From positions 1-64,000 of the forward strand of contig NZ_JADWDC010000008.1 of the NCBI RefSeq assembly GCF_020640915.1: DNA of 64,000 nucleotides. Direction: 5' to 3'. The notes beneath the pieces are model-generated. The model saw only the letters and a program-made list of their open reading frames with translations, had not been told where the DNA came from and did no database searches. Below are positions 25,214 through 33,850 of this stretch, in pieces. Origin of the DNA: Waterburya agarophytonicola KI4 (GTDB lineage: Bacteria; Cyanobacteriota; Cyanobacteriia; Cyanobacteriales; Xenococcaceae). How positions within the stretch are numbered: the stretch's first letter is position 1; each line of letters begins with the position of its first letter. Both the position numbers and the translations under genes were made by a program.

Positions 25214-26008
25214 ATGAAAATTGCAATCGGCTGGCTTTATCCCACATTGATGAGTACTTATGGCGATCGCGGTAATGTTATCTGCATACAAAGACGTTGT
25301 CAGTGGCGGGATATAGAGGTAGAAGTTATTCCCCTAAAAAAAGAAACCACCCCAGAAGTATTCGAGGGAGTAGATATCATTGTGGGAGGGGGAGCGCAAG
25401 ATCGCCAGCAAGAGATTGTCATGCGAGATTTGCAAGGGGCAAAAGCTGAAGCTTTAAAAAACAAGTTGGATCGGGGTACGCCAGGAGTTTTCACCTGTGG
25501 ATCCCCACAGCTTTTAGGACACTACTACGAACCCGCATTAGGCAAAAGAATTGATGGTTTGGGTTTGTTGGATATGGTAAGCAAACATCCTGGAATTGAT
25601 GCTCGACGTTGCATTGGTAATTTAGTATTTGAAATTACTGCCAATCCCATTGCTTCTGAATTAGCAGCCATGGTGGGAGAAAAACCGATCGCTATTGGCT
25701 TTGAAAATCACGGAGGAAGAACTTATCTTAATGACGTGCAACCCTTGGGCAAAGTTATTAGAGGATATGGCAATAACGGAGAAGATCAAACCGCAGGAGC
25801 TTTTTATCAAAATGCGATCGCAACTTATTCTCATGGCCCTTTGTTGCCCAAAAATCCTTTTATTGCCGATTGGCTGATCGTTAAAGCCTTGCAAAATAAG
25901 TACGAGCGAGCCATTGAATTAAAGGCGATCGATGATTCGATCGCTATTGCAGCACGTAAAGCTATGTTGCAACGTCTTGACTTATTCAATGTTCTTGCAA
26001 CAGTTTAG
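25214..26008 (+). CDS. GatD-like class I glutamine amidotransferase
   Basis: A 264-residue CobB/CobQ-type glutamine amidotransferase. The start MKIAIGWLYPTLMSTYGDRGN is characteristic of GatD, the glutaminase subunit of the MurT-GatD lipid II amidase that makes isoglutamine in peptidoglycan; here quoted as a family comparison. The catalytic Cys is Cys95 in VFTCGSPQLLG, and the His is in YSHGPLLPKNP. GatD needs MurT to supply and use ammonia. No murT gene is adjacent; the next gene is an unrelated membrane protein. The partner may be elsewhere, or the enzyme may serve another ligase. Confidence 0.82.
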   Translation: MKIAIGWLYPTLMSTYGDRGNVICIQRRCQWRDIEVEVIPLKKETTPEVFEGVDIIVGGGAQDRQQEIVMRDLQGAKAEALKNKLDRGTPGVFTCGSPQLLGHYYEPALGKRIDGLGLLDMVSKHPGIDARRCIGNLVFEITANPIASELAAMVGEKPIAIGFENHGGRTYLNDVQPLGKVIRGYGNNGEDQTAGAFYQNAIATYSHGPLLPKNPFIADWLIVKALQNKYERAIELKAIDDSIAIAARKAMLQRLDLFNVLATV

Positions 26009-26136
26009 ACATTAATTGTTAATCTTTGCATTAAGTTGCGTGCTATGCAACATAATTTGCCTTAGTATTGCAATTAGAGAAAATATGCAAGATAATCTTG
26101 CAACAGATCAATATAAATGCAATTGCAACCAAAACT

Positions 26137-26931
26137 ATGACGGTCAAAGTACTAGATAATGGCTCTGCTGGAATTTTAATTCTGATCATACCTTTCGCTT
26201 TTGGTTTTGTTGTTTTATATCAGCTATGGCCTTTTTTGCTTGCCCTTGCAGCATTAATCGTAGCTTTTAAAATTTGGCAAAACTATCGATGGCAAAAATG
26301 GTGTGGAGAAATCAACCCTTACTTCAATCAGTCGATCAAAGAAAATAAGGGTTATCTAACTCCAGTAGATCTATCCGTAAAAGCAAATATTTCCCTTAAA
26401 GATGCCAAAACATTTTTGATTCGCAAAAGTGATGAATATGGCACTACTCCTCAAAAAATCAAAGACAAAGGTTTCGTTTATTATTTTCCTACTGCTAGTG
26501 CTTTAGGAAGTATTTTTGATGATAGCGAACCCGAACCTGTCATCAATTCTTATCAGCTAGCAGCTAAAGAATCTAATAAATTATCCGTTAGAGGAATTGC
26601 CCTGTTAGCCAAGCAAGAAAAAAACGGATCGAGCGAATCTTCTTCTAGTGTTGCTCAGTTAACCAAAGAAGAATCAACGTCTTCAACAGCAACTATCGAG
26701 CCTGAAATCGAATCAAACGATCTAGATATCGAAGAAAATTCTTCGATTGATGTTGGCAGATCTTTAATTCAAGCTGAATTAGCCAAACGTCTCGATCTTA
26801 ATACTAGTACTGTCGGCAGACGTAAATCAGATCCAGATTTTGAAGAGTGGAGTCAAAGTAAAGATCCAGAGGGAATAGCTTGGAGATATGAAGAAGAAAC
26901 CAAGCTTTTTGTCGCAATCGTTCCAGACTAA
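26137..26931 (+). CDS. Membrane protein with putative C-terminal HTH
   Basis: I start this gene at the ATG at 26137 (MTVKVLDNGSAG) rather than at the upstream TTG, because the extra 23 residues look non-native. The product has about 264 residues: two close hydrophobic segments near the N-terminus (GILILIIPFAFGFVVL and FLLALAALIVAF), a compact domain with DLSVKANISLKDAKTFLIRK that looks like a winged helix, a serine- and glutamate-rich linker, and a C-terminal block LIQAELAKRLDLNTSTVGRR that reads as a helix-turn-helix. The combination suggests a membrane-bound DNA-binding or scaffold protein. I do not recognise a named family. Confidence 0.6.
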   Translation: MTVKVLDNGSAGILILIIPFAFGFVVLYQLWPFLLALAALIVAFKIWQNYRWQKWCGEINPYFNQSIKENKGYLTPVDLSVKANISLKDAKTFLIRKSDEYGTTPQKIKDKGFVYYFPTASALGSIFDDSEPEPVINSYQLAAKESNKLSVRGIALLAKQEKNGSSESSSSVAQLTKEESTSSTATIEPEIESNDLDIEENSSIDVGRSLIQAELAKRLDLNTSTVGRRKSDPDFEEWSQSKDPEGIAWRYEEETKLFVAIVPD

Positions 26932-27018
26932 ATTTTTTACTGTTTTTTCAATTGTCTTGCTTATTTAGCGCGATTGTTTTTAGGTCAAAAATAAAGCTAT
27001 TTGTTTCAACTTAAAATT

Positions 27019-27052
27019 GGGGATTATAGAAGAATTGTTATCTATAGTCCCC
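27019..27052 (+). terminator. Hairpin between 26931 and pgeF
   Basis: GGGGATTATAGA and TCTATAGTCCCC form a 12-base stem with one G-T wobble around a ten-base loop. It follows the membrane-protein gene by about 90 bases and precedes pgeF by about 40 bases. The T-run is weak (TCTTGTATG), so it may be a terminator or an RNA structure in the pgeF leader. Confidence 0.5.
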
Positions 27053-27089
27053 TCTTGTATGTCTAGCGATAAATATTTAACAATTAATA

Positions 27090-27893
27090 ATGAATAACTT
27101 ACATGGTTGGCAATGGCAAACAGTTGAAGGCAATTCTTATTTAACTTGCGATTTGCTATCAGCGTGGCAGCATGGATTCTTTACGAAAGTATTTTATCCC
27201 AGCACTCCTGAAGATTTGACTTCTATTTTGCAACCAAAAACCAGTGCTTATAGAGTCAAACAGGTACACGGAAACATAGTGCTGACTTCTCAAGAAATAA
27301 CTACCGCGATCGCAAAACAAAATTTAGATAATCCCTTCCCCGATGGAGATGGAGTTATTAGTCATATTTCAGAACAATCAGTCTGGGTAGCCAGTGCAGA
27401 CTGTACTCCTATCTTAATTGGCGATCGCAAAACTGGTGGAGTTTGCGCAATTCATGCTGGTTGGCGAGGAACATCTCAAGAAATTGTCAAAAGTGCGATC
27501 GCGCGCTTGGTTGAGTTTGGCAGCGAGCGAGAAAATCTTAGAATTGCAATTGGCCCTGCCATCTCAGGTAAGATGTATCAGGTAAACGAAAATGTCGCCA
27601 TAGAAGTTGGTAAAACCATCATCTCTGATGCAATCGACAAAACAGAAGGGGAAATACTCCACGAACTAAAACAACTACCAAATTCACCTTTATTTGATGA
27701 TGAATTACCAGGGAAAGTTCGCCTTGATGTATCCAGGGTAAATCAAATACAGTTAGAACAACTAAATATTAATCCAGAACATATAGCGATCGCTCGTAAC
27801 TACTGTACTTATCAACACGACGATTTCTTTTTCTCTTATCGACGTACGGGAGAAAAAAAAGTGCAATGGTCGGGAATAATAACTAATAACTAA
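27090..27893 (+). CDS. pgeF: Peptidoglycan editing factor PgeF (YfiH/laccase-domain family)
   Basis: A 267-residue protein of the YfiH (DUF152) family. Metal-site residues are His in VKQVHGNIV near 60, and Cys-His in GGVCAIHAGWRGT near 128-138. In Escherichia coli the family removes misincorporated L-Ser from UDP-MurNAc; members have also been called polyphenol oxidases or purine nucleoside phosphorylases, so the physiological substrate here is not certain. The C-terminus runs into a heptamer repeat: the last codons and the stop lie inside it. Confidence 0.88.
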   Translation: MNNLHGWQWQTVEGNSYLTCDLLSAWQHGFFTKVFYPSTPEDLTSILQPKTSAYRVKQVHGNIVLTSQEITTAIAKQNLDNPFPDGDGVISHISEQSVWVASADCTPILIGDRKTGGVCAIHAGWRGTSQEIVKSAIARLVEFGSERENLRIAIGPAISGKMYQVNENVAIEVGKTIISDAIDKTEGEILHELKQLPNSPLFDDELPGKVRLDVSRVNQIQLEQLNINPEHIAIARNYCTYQHDDFFFSYRRTGEKKVQWSGIITNN

Positions 27894-27932
27894 TAACTAA
27901 TAACTAATAACTAATAACTAATAACTAATAAC
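27877..27932 (+). repeat. Heptamer tandem repeat (TAATAAC)8
   Basis: Eight perfect head-to-tail copies of TAATAAC, 56 bases. The array begins inside the last codons of pgeF, supplies its stop codon, and ends six bases before the TTG start of the DciA-like gene. Short tandemly repeated sequences with seven-base units are a known feature of cyanobacterial genomes. Stop codons occur in all three frames, so copy number would not extend pgeF by much. Confidence 0.95.
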
Positions 27933-27938
27933 AAACTA

Positions 27939-28574
27939 TTGCACTTCCATTCTGTCGAAAAAATCCTCACCCAACTAGAACAACAGCCTGGTTGGGAAAA
28001 ATTCCGCGACTATCGCCAGCTTTTGCAATGTTGGCATAATACCGTTAATAAAAATACCGCAGAACATACTCGTCCCCTTTATATCAACCGACAAATTCTT
28101 TGGATTGCTACTTCTAGTGCATCTAGAGCGCAAGAGCTTTCTTTTCAACGCTATAGCCTGCTCAAGAGACTAAATAAACAATTACCCTTTACCCTCAAAG
28201 ACATCCGCTTTTCATCTTCAGGATGGCATCAAACGGCCCATCAAGATCGTTCTACTCAGATTTTATTTGAGATTTCTCAAAAGCAAAAATCTCAAAAACC
28301 TAAAAAAAATCTAATGAATTCGTCCTTTAGTGAAAACAAGTTAGAGAATACCAGAGACGATCATTCTCCCTCAGAAAAAGCCAAGATAGCAGCAAAGCGT
28401 TGGTTGGATACTATCAGTCAAAATAGACGAAAATCTTCATCTTTATTGTCTTGTCCTATTTGTAATTCTCCCACCCCTACAGGAGAGATAGAACGCTGGA
28501 ATTCATGTTATATTTGTATAGCACAAAAGCGATCGCGAGAATATCGTCCGCCAACTTTTTCAGACTCAAAATAG
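27939..28574 (+). CDS. dciA: DciA/DUF721-family protein with C-terminal zinc ribbon
   Basis: A 211-residue protein. Residues 1-95 match the DUF721 (DciA) domain: VEKILTQLEQQPGWEKF, then RPLYINRQILWIATSSASRAQELSF and LKRLNKQLP. DciA is the ancestral bacterial loader or partner of the replicative helicase DnaB. The middle is a polar linker. The end has CPIC and CYIC separated by about 18 residues, a likely zinc ribbon, and a basic tail. No ATG precedes the domain in frame: an in-frame stop lies in the repeat at 27915, so the start is TTG at 27939, giving MHFHSV. The upstream repeat may have displaced an older start. Confidence 0.85.
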   Translation: MHFHSVEKILTQLEQQPGWEKFRDYRQLLQCWHNTVNKNTAEHTRPLYINRQILWIATSSASRAQELSFQRYSLLKRLNKQLPFTLKDIRFSSSGWHQTAHQDRSTQILFEISQKQKSQKPKKNLMNSSFSENKLENTRDDHSPSEKAKIAAKRWLDTISQNRRKSSSLLSCPICNSPTPTGEIERWNSCYICIAQKRSREYRPPTFSDSK

Positions 28575-28862
28575 ATCGTATTATAAAAGCCGATTTTCTT
28601 TCTTGTTCGCGATCCCTATAGGTTTTTTATCCTACTCTCCATATATTCACTGATAAAAAACCGTATTTTTTGATACTTTTTTTTGATATTTCATGTCTAT
28701 TCATTAATAGATTATAAAGACAATATAAAACTTTTTAACTGCTTGGGGATCACTCTAAGCCTTGACACATATCGGCTTCAATGGGATCGGTGTGATTATG
28801 AAGAAAGCGCAGAATAGAGGTATCGGAATGGATATGGAATAAAACCAATTCTAAAAATCTAA

Positions 28863-29177
28863 ATGAAAGAAATGAATTTTGCAACTTCTGCCTGTCGTTA
28901 CTGTCGCTTTTATAAGCCAGAAGGTCGTCGTGGTGGGTCTTGTCAAATGTTAGGAGTACCAGTCGAAAGTAGCTGGAAAGCCTGTACTTTTGCTAGTCCT
29001 CCCTTTGACACTACTTTGAAAAAATTAGAAGAGATCTTTCACTTAGAAACTTCCATAAACAGAGAATCCGATCGCCAAATATCTTCCAAAATATCTCCCA
29101 AAATATCCGAGATCAAAATTGAGAATAACTTGCAAACGGCAACTTCTCAAACAACAATTACTCATCTATCAGAGTAG
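28863..29177 (+). CDS. Small cysteine-rich conserved cyanobacterial protein
   Basis: A 104-residue protein. The first half contains CRYCRFYKPEGRRGGSCQ and later WKACTFASPPF, giving four spaced cysteines suited to metal binding. I recognise the pattern as a conserved cyanobacterial protein of unknown function. The C-terminal half (from about residue 60) is polar and Ser/Ile-rich, and probably variable. The second Met at residue 4 is an alternative start. A strong terminator follows at 29280-29310. It is preceded by a 288-base gap. Confidence 0.72.
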   Translation: MKEMNFATSACRYCRFYKPEGRRGGSCQMLGVPVESSWKACTFASPPFDTTLKKLEEIFHLETSINRESDRQISSKISPKISEIKIENNLQTATSQTTITHLSE

Positions 29178-29279
29178 TTGCTGGAAAAACTTTGTTGTGA
29201 ATTTTGGAAATAATTTTTTTCAAGAAAAAAGATAAAATAATTCAAATTAAACGAATATTAATAATTTGCGATCGCAATA

Positions 29280-29310
29280 CGCTCCCGATATCTTGGGAGC
29301 GCATTTTTTT
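29280..29310 (+). terminator. Rho-independent terminator
   Basis: CGCTCCC at 29280-29286 and GGGAGCG at 29295-29301 form a perfect seven-pair GC-rich stem with an eight-base loop, then CA and seven T up to 29310. It terminates the small cysteine-rich gene; the convergent menB gene ends just beyond. Confidence 0.9.
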
Positions 29311-29327
29311 GGCAGGATATCTTTGGC

Positions 29328-30161
29328 CTATGGCAACCAGGGATATTGCTGAAAGTCGGGCGGACGTTTTTCTAAGAATGCTTGTTTTCCTTCTGCTCCT
29401 TCTTCCGTCATGTAGTAAAGCATCGTGGCATTACCTGCCAATTCTTGTATACCAGCCTGACCGTCACAGTCGGCATTAAAAGCAGCTTTTAGGCAGCGAA
29501 TTGCAATCGGACTTTTTTGTAATATTTCTTGCGACCATTCGATCCCCTCTGCTTCTAATCGATCTACTGGTACGACACGATTGACTAATCCCATATCTAA
29601 AGCTTCCTGGGCATTATATTGACGGCAGAGAAACCAAATCTCTCTTGCTTTTTTTTGCCCGACAATCCGAGCCAAATAACCAGAACCAAATCCACCATCA
29701 AAACTACCTACTTTCGGGCCAGTTTGTCCGAATATGGCGTTATCCGCAGCAATAGTAAGATCGCATAAAACATGAAGGACGTGACCCCCCCCAATGGCAT
29801 AGCCAGCAACTAAAGCAATAGTTACTTTAGGTAGGGAGCGAATTAAACGCTGTAAATCTAATACGTTTAATCTAGGCGTACCTTGATCATCGATATATCC
29901 TGCCTTGCCTCGAATGCTTTGATCTCCCCCCGCACAAAAAGCGTATTTACCATCGGTATGAGGTCCTGCACCCGTCAAAAGAACTACGCCGACGGTATTG
30001 TCTTCACGAGCATCTATAAAAGCCTCGTACATTTCAAATACTGTCTTCGGGCGAAAGGCATTGCGTTTGTGGGGACGGTTGATGGTTATTTTGGCGATGC
30101 CATTATATTTTTGATAAATAATATCTTCGTAAGTTTTAGCTGTTTGCCATTCGACTTGCAT
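29328..30161 (-). CDS. menB: 1,4-dihydroxy-2-naphthoyl-CoA synthase
   Basis: A 277-residue crotonase-fold enzyme that closes the second ring in phylloquinone (vitamin K1) synthesis, converting o-succinylbenzoyl-CoA to DHNA-CoA. Phylloquinone is the secondary acceptor of photosystem I. Diagnostic blocks are [14 protein letters not shown] near 25, [11 protein letters not shown] near 78, the oxyanion hole [12 protein letters not shown] near 115, [19 protein letters not shown] near 145, and the C-terminal [13 protein letters not shown]. The length is typical. No other men gene is adjacent, which is common in cyanobacteria, where the pathway genes are scattered. Confidence 0.97.
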   Translation of the reverse strand: MQVEWQTAKTYEDIIYQKYNGIAKITINRPHKRNAFRPKTVFEMYEAFIDAREDNTVGVVLLTGAGPHTDGKYAFCAGGDQSIRGKAGYIDDQGTPRLNVLDLQRLIRSLPKVTIALVAGYAIGGGHVLHVLCDLTIAADNAIFGQTGPKVGSFDGGFGSGYLARIVGQKKAREIWFLCRQYNAQEALDMGLVNRVVPVDRLEAEGIEWSQEILQKSPIAIRCLKAAFNADCDGQAGIQELAGNATMLYYMTEEGAEGKQAFLEKRPPDFQQYPWLP

Positions 30162-30454
30162 AGGTTGTTGCTATAGAAAGCATAATTATTGTTTTCTAAA
30201 ATTAAATCATCTTTTTGAGGGATGAAATATAAGAAACAAAGAAAAAAGAACAAGTAACAAGTAAGAATTACAATTATCTTTTTTTGATATGGCTGGGGAT
30301 CGCGATTGAACTATCTAAAATCTATATAAAGAATGATAAATGTCTCTTAGAAGGAAATTATAATTAAAACAGATAACAAAGAACCTTTTAAAATTGATAT
30401 GTAAATAGAATTAATGACTTAAATTTAATAAGTTTTAAAGTTCTATAAAAAAAA

Positions 30455-30652
30455 ATGACTAAAACACAAACGATTCATTGTCCCAATTGTGGCGATCGCG
30501 CTACCAGAAGTGTTATCGACAATAGTATTAAGCGCACTGCTTGCGAATCCTGCGATTATCTCTTGATACAGTGTTTTAAAACTGGCAAGGTAATTGAGGC
30601 TTACGCCCCTGGAATCAAGAGTTTTTGCGCAATCAATCCTGTTTCTGCTTGA
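30455..30652 (+). CDS. Small zinc-ribbon protein (paralog of 7234-7524)
   Basis: A 65-residue protein with CPNCGDRATRS near residue 10, CESCDYLL near 32 and a further Cys in IQCFKTGKV. Two CxxC pairs should form one zinc ribbon. It is related to the protein at 7234-7524, which has the same order of motifs and a longer tail. Automatic names referring to PriA helicase are not supported, since no helicase domain exists. The start ATG follows a run of A residues with a weak ribosome-binding site. Function unknown. Confidence 0.7.
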   Translation: MTKTQTIHCPNCGDRATRSVIDNSIKRTACESCDYLLIQCFKTGKVIEAYAPGIKSFCAINPVSA

Positions 30653-30739
30653 ATTGTTAACTAGCATTAATATAGCGGTAAAATTATCGCGATCGCAGCA
30701 AAAAGCAAGACGTTGATTAAATTTATCTATTAAGACCAA

Positions 30740-31786
30740 TCAACCAACTTTAGAAGCTCTTAATTGTCCGCAAGCTGCATCTGCTTCCAATCCGCGAGAA
30801 TAGCGGACGCTGACGGCTATGTTTGAACTTTCTAAGATATTGACAAACTCCTTGATGCGGTATTGTTTTGGTCTTTGATAATCAACCTCAGAAATAGGAT
30901 TGTAGGGAATAAGATTAACGTGGGTTTGAAACCCTTTTAGTTTTTCGGCTAACTCTCGCGCATTTTCGGGTAAATCGTTGACTCCCGATAGCAAAACATA
31001 TTCAAAAGTGACTCTTCTGCCCGTTACCTGGACGTAATCTCGACATTCATCTAATAGATTGTCTATGGTATATTTTTTGGCACTGGGAATCAATTGTCGG
31101 CGCAAATCTTGATTGGAAGCATGAAGGCTCACCGCGAGAACAATTTGCAATTTGTGCTGGGCTAGCTGTTGAATTTTGCCAGGAATACCTACTGTAGATA
31201 CTGTAAGCGATCGCGCGCCAATTCCTACATCTTGGTTGAGGGATTTGACCGCAGGGACTACATTTTCGATGTTTGCCATCGGCTCGCCCATCCCCATAAA
31301 GACGACGTTGCTGACTCTTTGTCCAAAATCTTCTTGGACGGTGAGGACTTGATCGATAATTTCATGGCTCTTGAGATTGCGAGTAAAACCGCCTTTTCCT
31401 GTAGCGCAGAAATCGCAGTCCATCGGGCAACCAACTTGGGAAGATACGCATACCGTTAAGCGTTTGGCTGTGGGAATGCCTACTGCTTCAATAATCAAAC
31501 CATCCGCCAGACGGAGTAAATATTTACGAGTCTCGTCGGGAGCAACACTGCGATAATGAATAGTAGAGCGTCCAATAGGATAGTCTGCCATTGATTCGCG
31601 CCACTGTTTGGGAAATACCGAAATATCTAAAAGCGATCGCGAGGCTTTTTGGTATAACCATTGATAGAGTTGCTTTCCCCTATAAGGTGGTTGACCTTGT
31701 TGCTGCACCCACTCAGTTAATTCTTCTAAAGACTTACCTAATAAAACTTCTGAATTAGTAGATGGCGTGACTGTTTGTAGCGTCAT
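30740..31786 (-). CDS. rlmN: Dual-specificity 23S rRNA/tRNA methyltransferase RlmN
   Basis: A 348-residue radical SAM enzyme that makes 2-methyladenosine at 23S rRNA A2503 and in some tRNAs at position 37. The Fe-S motif [15 protein letters not shown] near 120 has the CxxxCxxC spacing. [13 protein letters not shown] near 170, and the catalytic C-terminal cysteine in AACGQLRAS, match RlmN. The N-terminal helical part has the expected [14 protein letters not shown]. The length is normal. The gene is followed on the opposite strand by a small zinc-ribbon gene. Confidence 0.96.
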   Translation of the reverse strand: MTLQTVTPSTNSEVLLGKSLEELTEWVQQQGQPPYRGKQLYQWLYQKASRSLLDISVFPKQWRESMADYPIGRSTIHYRSVAPDETRKYLLRLADGLIIEAVGIPTAKRLTVCVSSQVGCPMDCDFCATGKGGFTRNLKSHEIIDQVLTVQEDFGQRVSNVVFMGMGEPMANIENVVPAVKSLNQDVGIGARSLTVSTVGIPGKIQQLAQHKLQIVLAVSLHASNQDLRRQLIPSAKKYTIDNLLDECRDYVQVTGRRVTFEYVLLSGVNDLPENARELAEKLKGFQTHVNLIPYNPISEVDYQRPKQYRIKEFVNILESSNIAVSVRYSRGLEADAACGQLRASKVG

Positions 31787-31855
31787 TATGTTTTAATGCT
31801 GTGGCGGTTAATTCTTTTACCTAGATACATTTATTTTATAGAATTAACCGACAAA

Positions 31856-32605
31856 TTATTGTTTAACTTTACCAAAACGGCGATCGCGTTGTTGAAAAGA
31901 TTCTATAGCGCGATCAAATTGTTCGAGATTAAAATCTGGCCAAAGAGTATCAGTGACGTATATTTCTGTATAGGCTAGCTGCCACAATAAGAAGTTGCTC
32001 AAACGCATTTCTCCGCTAGTGCGAATTAATAAATCGGGGTCAGGACTAGCAGAAGTATAAAGATGCTGAGAGATGGTTGACTCATCGATTTCGCTGGCGG
32101 TTAATTCACCTTTTTGCACCTTTTCAGCAATAGCCTGACAAGCCCCGATCATTTCGTGGCGACTGCCATAATTAATTGCTACGTTGAAAAACACGCCCTG
32201 ATTATCTTGAGTACGCTCCATTGAATGGCGCATTTCTTGTTGCAAAGAGACGGGTAAAGGACTCAAGTCACCAATAAAGTTGATACAGACTTCTTCTGCT
32301 TCCATCTCTTTTAATTCTTTTTGGAGCAATCTTTCAAACAAGCCCATCAAAAAATTAACTTCCCCCGTAGGACGACCCCAATTTTCGGTGGAAAAGGCAT
32401 AAGCCGTTAAAGTTTTAATCCCCAAATCTTTGCAATAGCGCAGCATTTCCTTGAGAGTATTTGCACCCCTGCGATGTCCTTCGATTCGAGGCAAACCTCT
32501 TTGTTTTGCCCAGCGACCATTGCCATCCATAATTACAGCAACGTGGTTTGGCAATTTGGCTAGATTAGTTTCGCTAGATAAAGTAGTTAATAGTTGGGCT
32601 GTCAT
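31856..32605 (-). CDS. uppS: Isoprenyl (undecaprenyl) diphosphate synthase
   Basis: A 249-residue cis-prenyltransferase. The start has [14 protein letters not shown] near 20-35 with the catalytic Asp, then RRGANTL, and the later [20 protein letters not shown] near 200 and the C-terminal DRRFGKV. It makes the C55 lipid carrier used for peptidoglycan and glycan synthesis; cyanobacteria may have more than one paralog with different chain lengths. It is upstream of rlmN on the same strand, 69 bases apart, and a common transcript is possible. Confidence 0.96.
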   Translation of the reverse strand: MTAQLLTTLSSETNLAKLPNHVAVIMDGNGRWAKQRGLPRIEGHRRGANTLKEMLRYCKDLGIKTLTAYAFSTENWGRPTGEVNFLMGLFERLLQKELKEMEAEEVCINFIGDLSPLPVSLQQEMRHSMERTQDNQGVFFNVAINYGSRHEMIGACQAIAEKVQKGELTASEIDESTISQHLYTSASPDPDLLIRTSGEMRLSNFLLWQLAYTEIYVTDTLWPDFNLEQFDRAIESFQQRDRRFGKVKQ

Positions 32606-32660
32606 GGGAATTATTTTAAATTAAGAAGATGAAATAAATAGAAATTTTGATTTTTAGGAT

Positions 32661-33725
32661 TTAGAAGATGATAATTTCAGAGCGATCGCATTCAAGATTA
32701 TTATTCCCAAAAAACTCTGGTGAGGCACAGCATGATTGTAAATACTCTGGGGTTAATTGGCTACTCCAGTGATACATTTGCTTCAATGTCCAGATAAAAG
32801 TATAAATTAATTCCCCCTGGGATAAAATCGACCATGATTGCCAATTCAAGACTGACATCATACGTTGAAAAGTCGATTTCAGAGTCGATTTAGATTTTGC
32901 GTCCGATTCAGAGGATACAGGTAAGATAGTATGAATTTGGTTAAGAAGATACTTAATTAGCTGTTCTGTCCCATCGGGATATAACCACATTCCCATCCCC
33001 AAAAATTTAGTTAAATGATTGACTTCATCTTGTAATAATTCTCCTAATACTTGTTGAGTTGTTCCCGTCGTATGAGACATTAACCAGATATATAGACAAA
33101 CCGCGCTATATTCTGTAGCTACGCGGTGTAATCCGTGTTTGTACAAGTCTTGGTAGGGATTTTCTCTAGCTTGGTAAACTTTAGCAGTTTTGGGTTGAGG
33201 AATAATTTTGTCGTGGCTGAGTTGTTGATAAATTTTAATCAAGGCTGGAGTATGCTGACGCTCTTCTTTTTCCCACAAGCCCAATGCGGTCATTTTGCCA
33301 TCTGCCGATACGCTTCCACCAACGAATTTTGCCATACTAGGGTGGATTGGTTCGAGGTATTGGCGAGCGACCCCGCGTCGCCTAAAGGCGCAAGGGAACG
33401 CGCGAGCTTGTCTGCTAGCTTGGGTATAGCCCCTTATAGGTGCTTCGGTGTCTAATGCACCCTTGATAATAGACAAAAAAATATTTAGTTCAATGCCGAT
33501 AACATCGTCTGGATTTATATCTTGCCAAGTTATTTTCGACCATTGACGGGGTTGAGGATCTCTAAATTGGTCTGGTAATTCCTCCATGAGATCGCGTAAT
33601 TCATCGAGATTTAGATATTCATTAATTAAGTAATTAATTCTCCCTTTCGTTTGCCAAAAGTTAGGGCGAAAACAAACTTCTCCCGCCAAATCGATCTTTT
33701 GCTGATACATAATGCTTGCTGTCAA
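32661..33725 (-). CDS. Ferritin-like domain protein
   Basis: A 354-residue soluble protein. The metal-site pattern of a ferritin-like four-helix bundle is visible: Glu in GLWEKEERQHTP near 160-172, with ExxH, and later EYSAVCLYIWLMSHT and LLQDEVNHLTKF, again ExxH. These could bind a di-iron centre, as in desaturases or ferritin-like oxidases; the reaction is unknown. Around residues 104-120 a basic stretch QARAFPCAFRRRGVAR interrupts the otherwise smooth sequence and is encoded by a GC-rich palindromic repeat (33363-33411). It may form an extra loop. The start MTASIMYQQ contains two Met options. Confidence 0.75.
   Translation of the reverse strand: MTASIMYQQKIDLAGEVCFRPNFWQTKGRINYLINEYLNLDELRDLMEELPDQFRDPQPRQWSKITWQDINPDDVIGIELNIFLSIIKGALDTEAPIRGYTQASRQARAFPCAFRRRGVARQYLEPIHPSMAKFVGGSVSADGKMTALGLWEKEERQHTPALIKIYQQLSHDKIIPQPKTAKVYQARENPYQDLYKHGLHRVATEYSAVCLYIWLMSHTTGTTQQVLGELLQDEVNHLTKFLGMGMWLYPDGTEQLIKYLLNQIHTILPVSSESDAKSKSTLKSTFQRMMSVLNWQSWSILSQGELIYTFIWTLKQMYHWSSQLTPEYLQSCCASPEFFGNNNLECDRSEIIIF
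33363..33411 (-). repeat. GC-rich palindromic repeat inserted in a gene
   Basis: About 48 bases with much higher G+C content than the surroundings, containing the hairpin core CGCC-TAAA-GGCG. The length is a multiple of three and the frame stays open, adding about 16 residues to the ferritin-like protein. The type of sequence, GCGTTCCC ... GGCGACGCGG on the minus strand, is like the dispersed palindromic elements common in cyanobacterial genomes. The exact edges are uncertain. Confidence 0.7.
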
Positions 33726-33850
33726 AACTGTATTTTATTTGCTTACATAACAGCTTACGTAAATCCTCTTAGTTTGTCTGTCGGGGAAAGTCGGAAGTTT
33801 TTTGTCTAGATAAAGTCGGCAAAAGTATGATTGTTAGTAGATCGCTTTAA

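Noticed and set aside
26068-26136. TTG start of the membrane-HTH gene
   Set aside because: The added residues do not fit a membrane protein start, and the ATG at 26137 is better placed.
27877-27932. Tandem repeat considered as a CRISPR array
   Set aside because: Units are seven bases with no spacers, so it is a microsatellite-like repeat, not a CRISPR.
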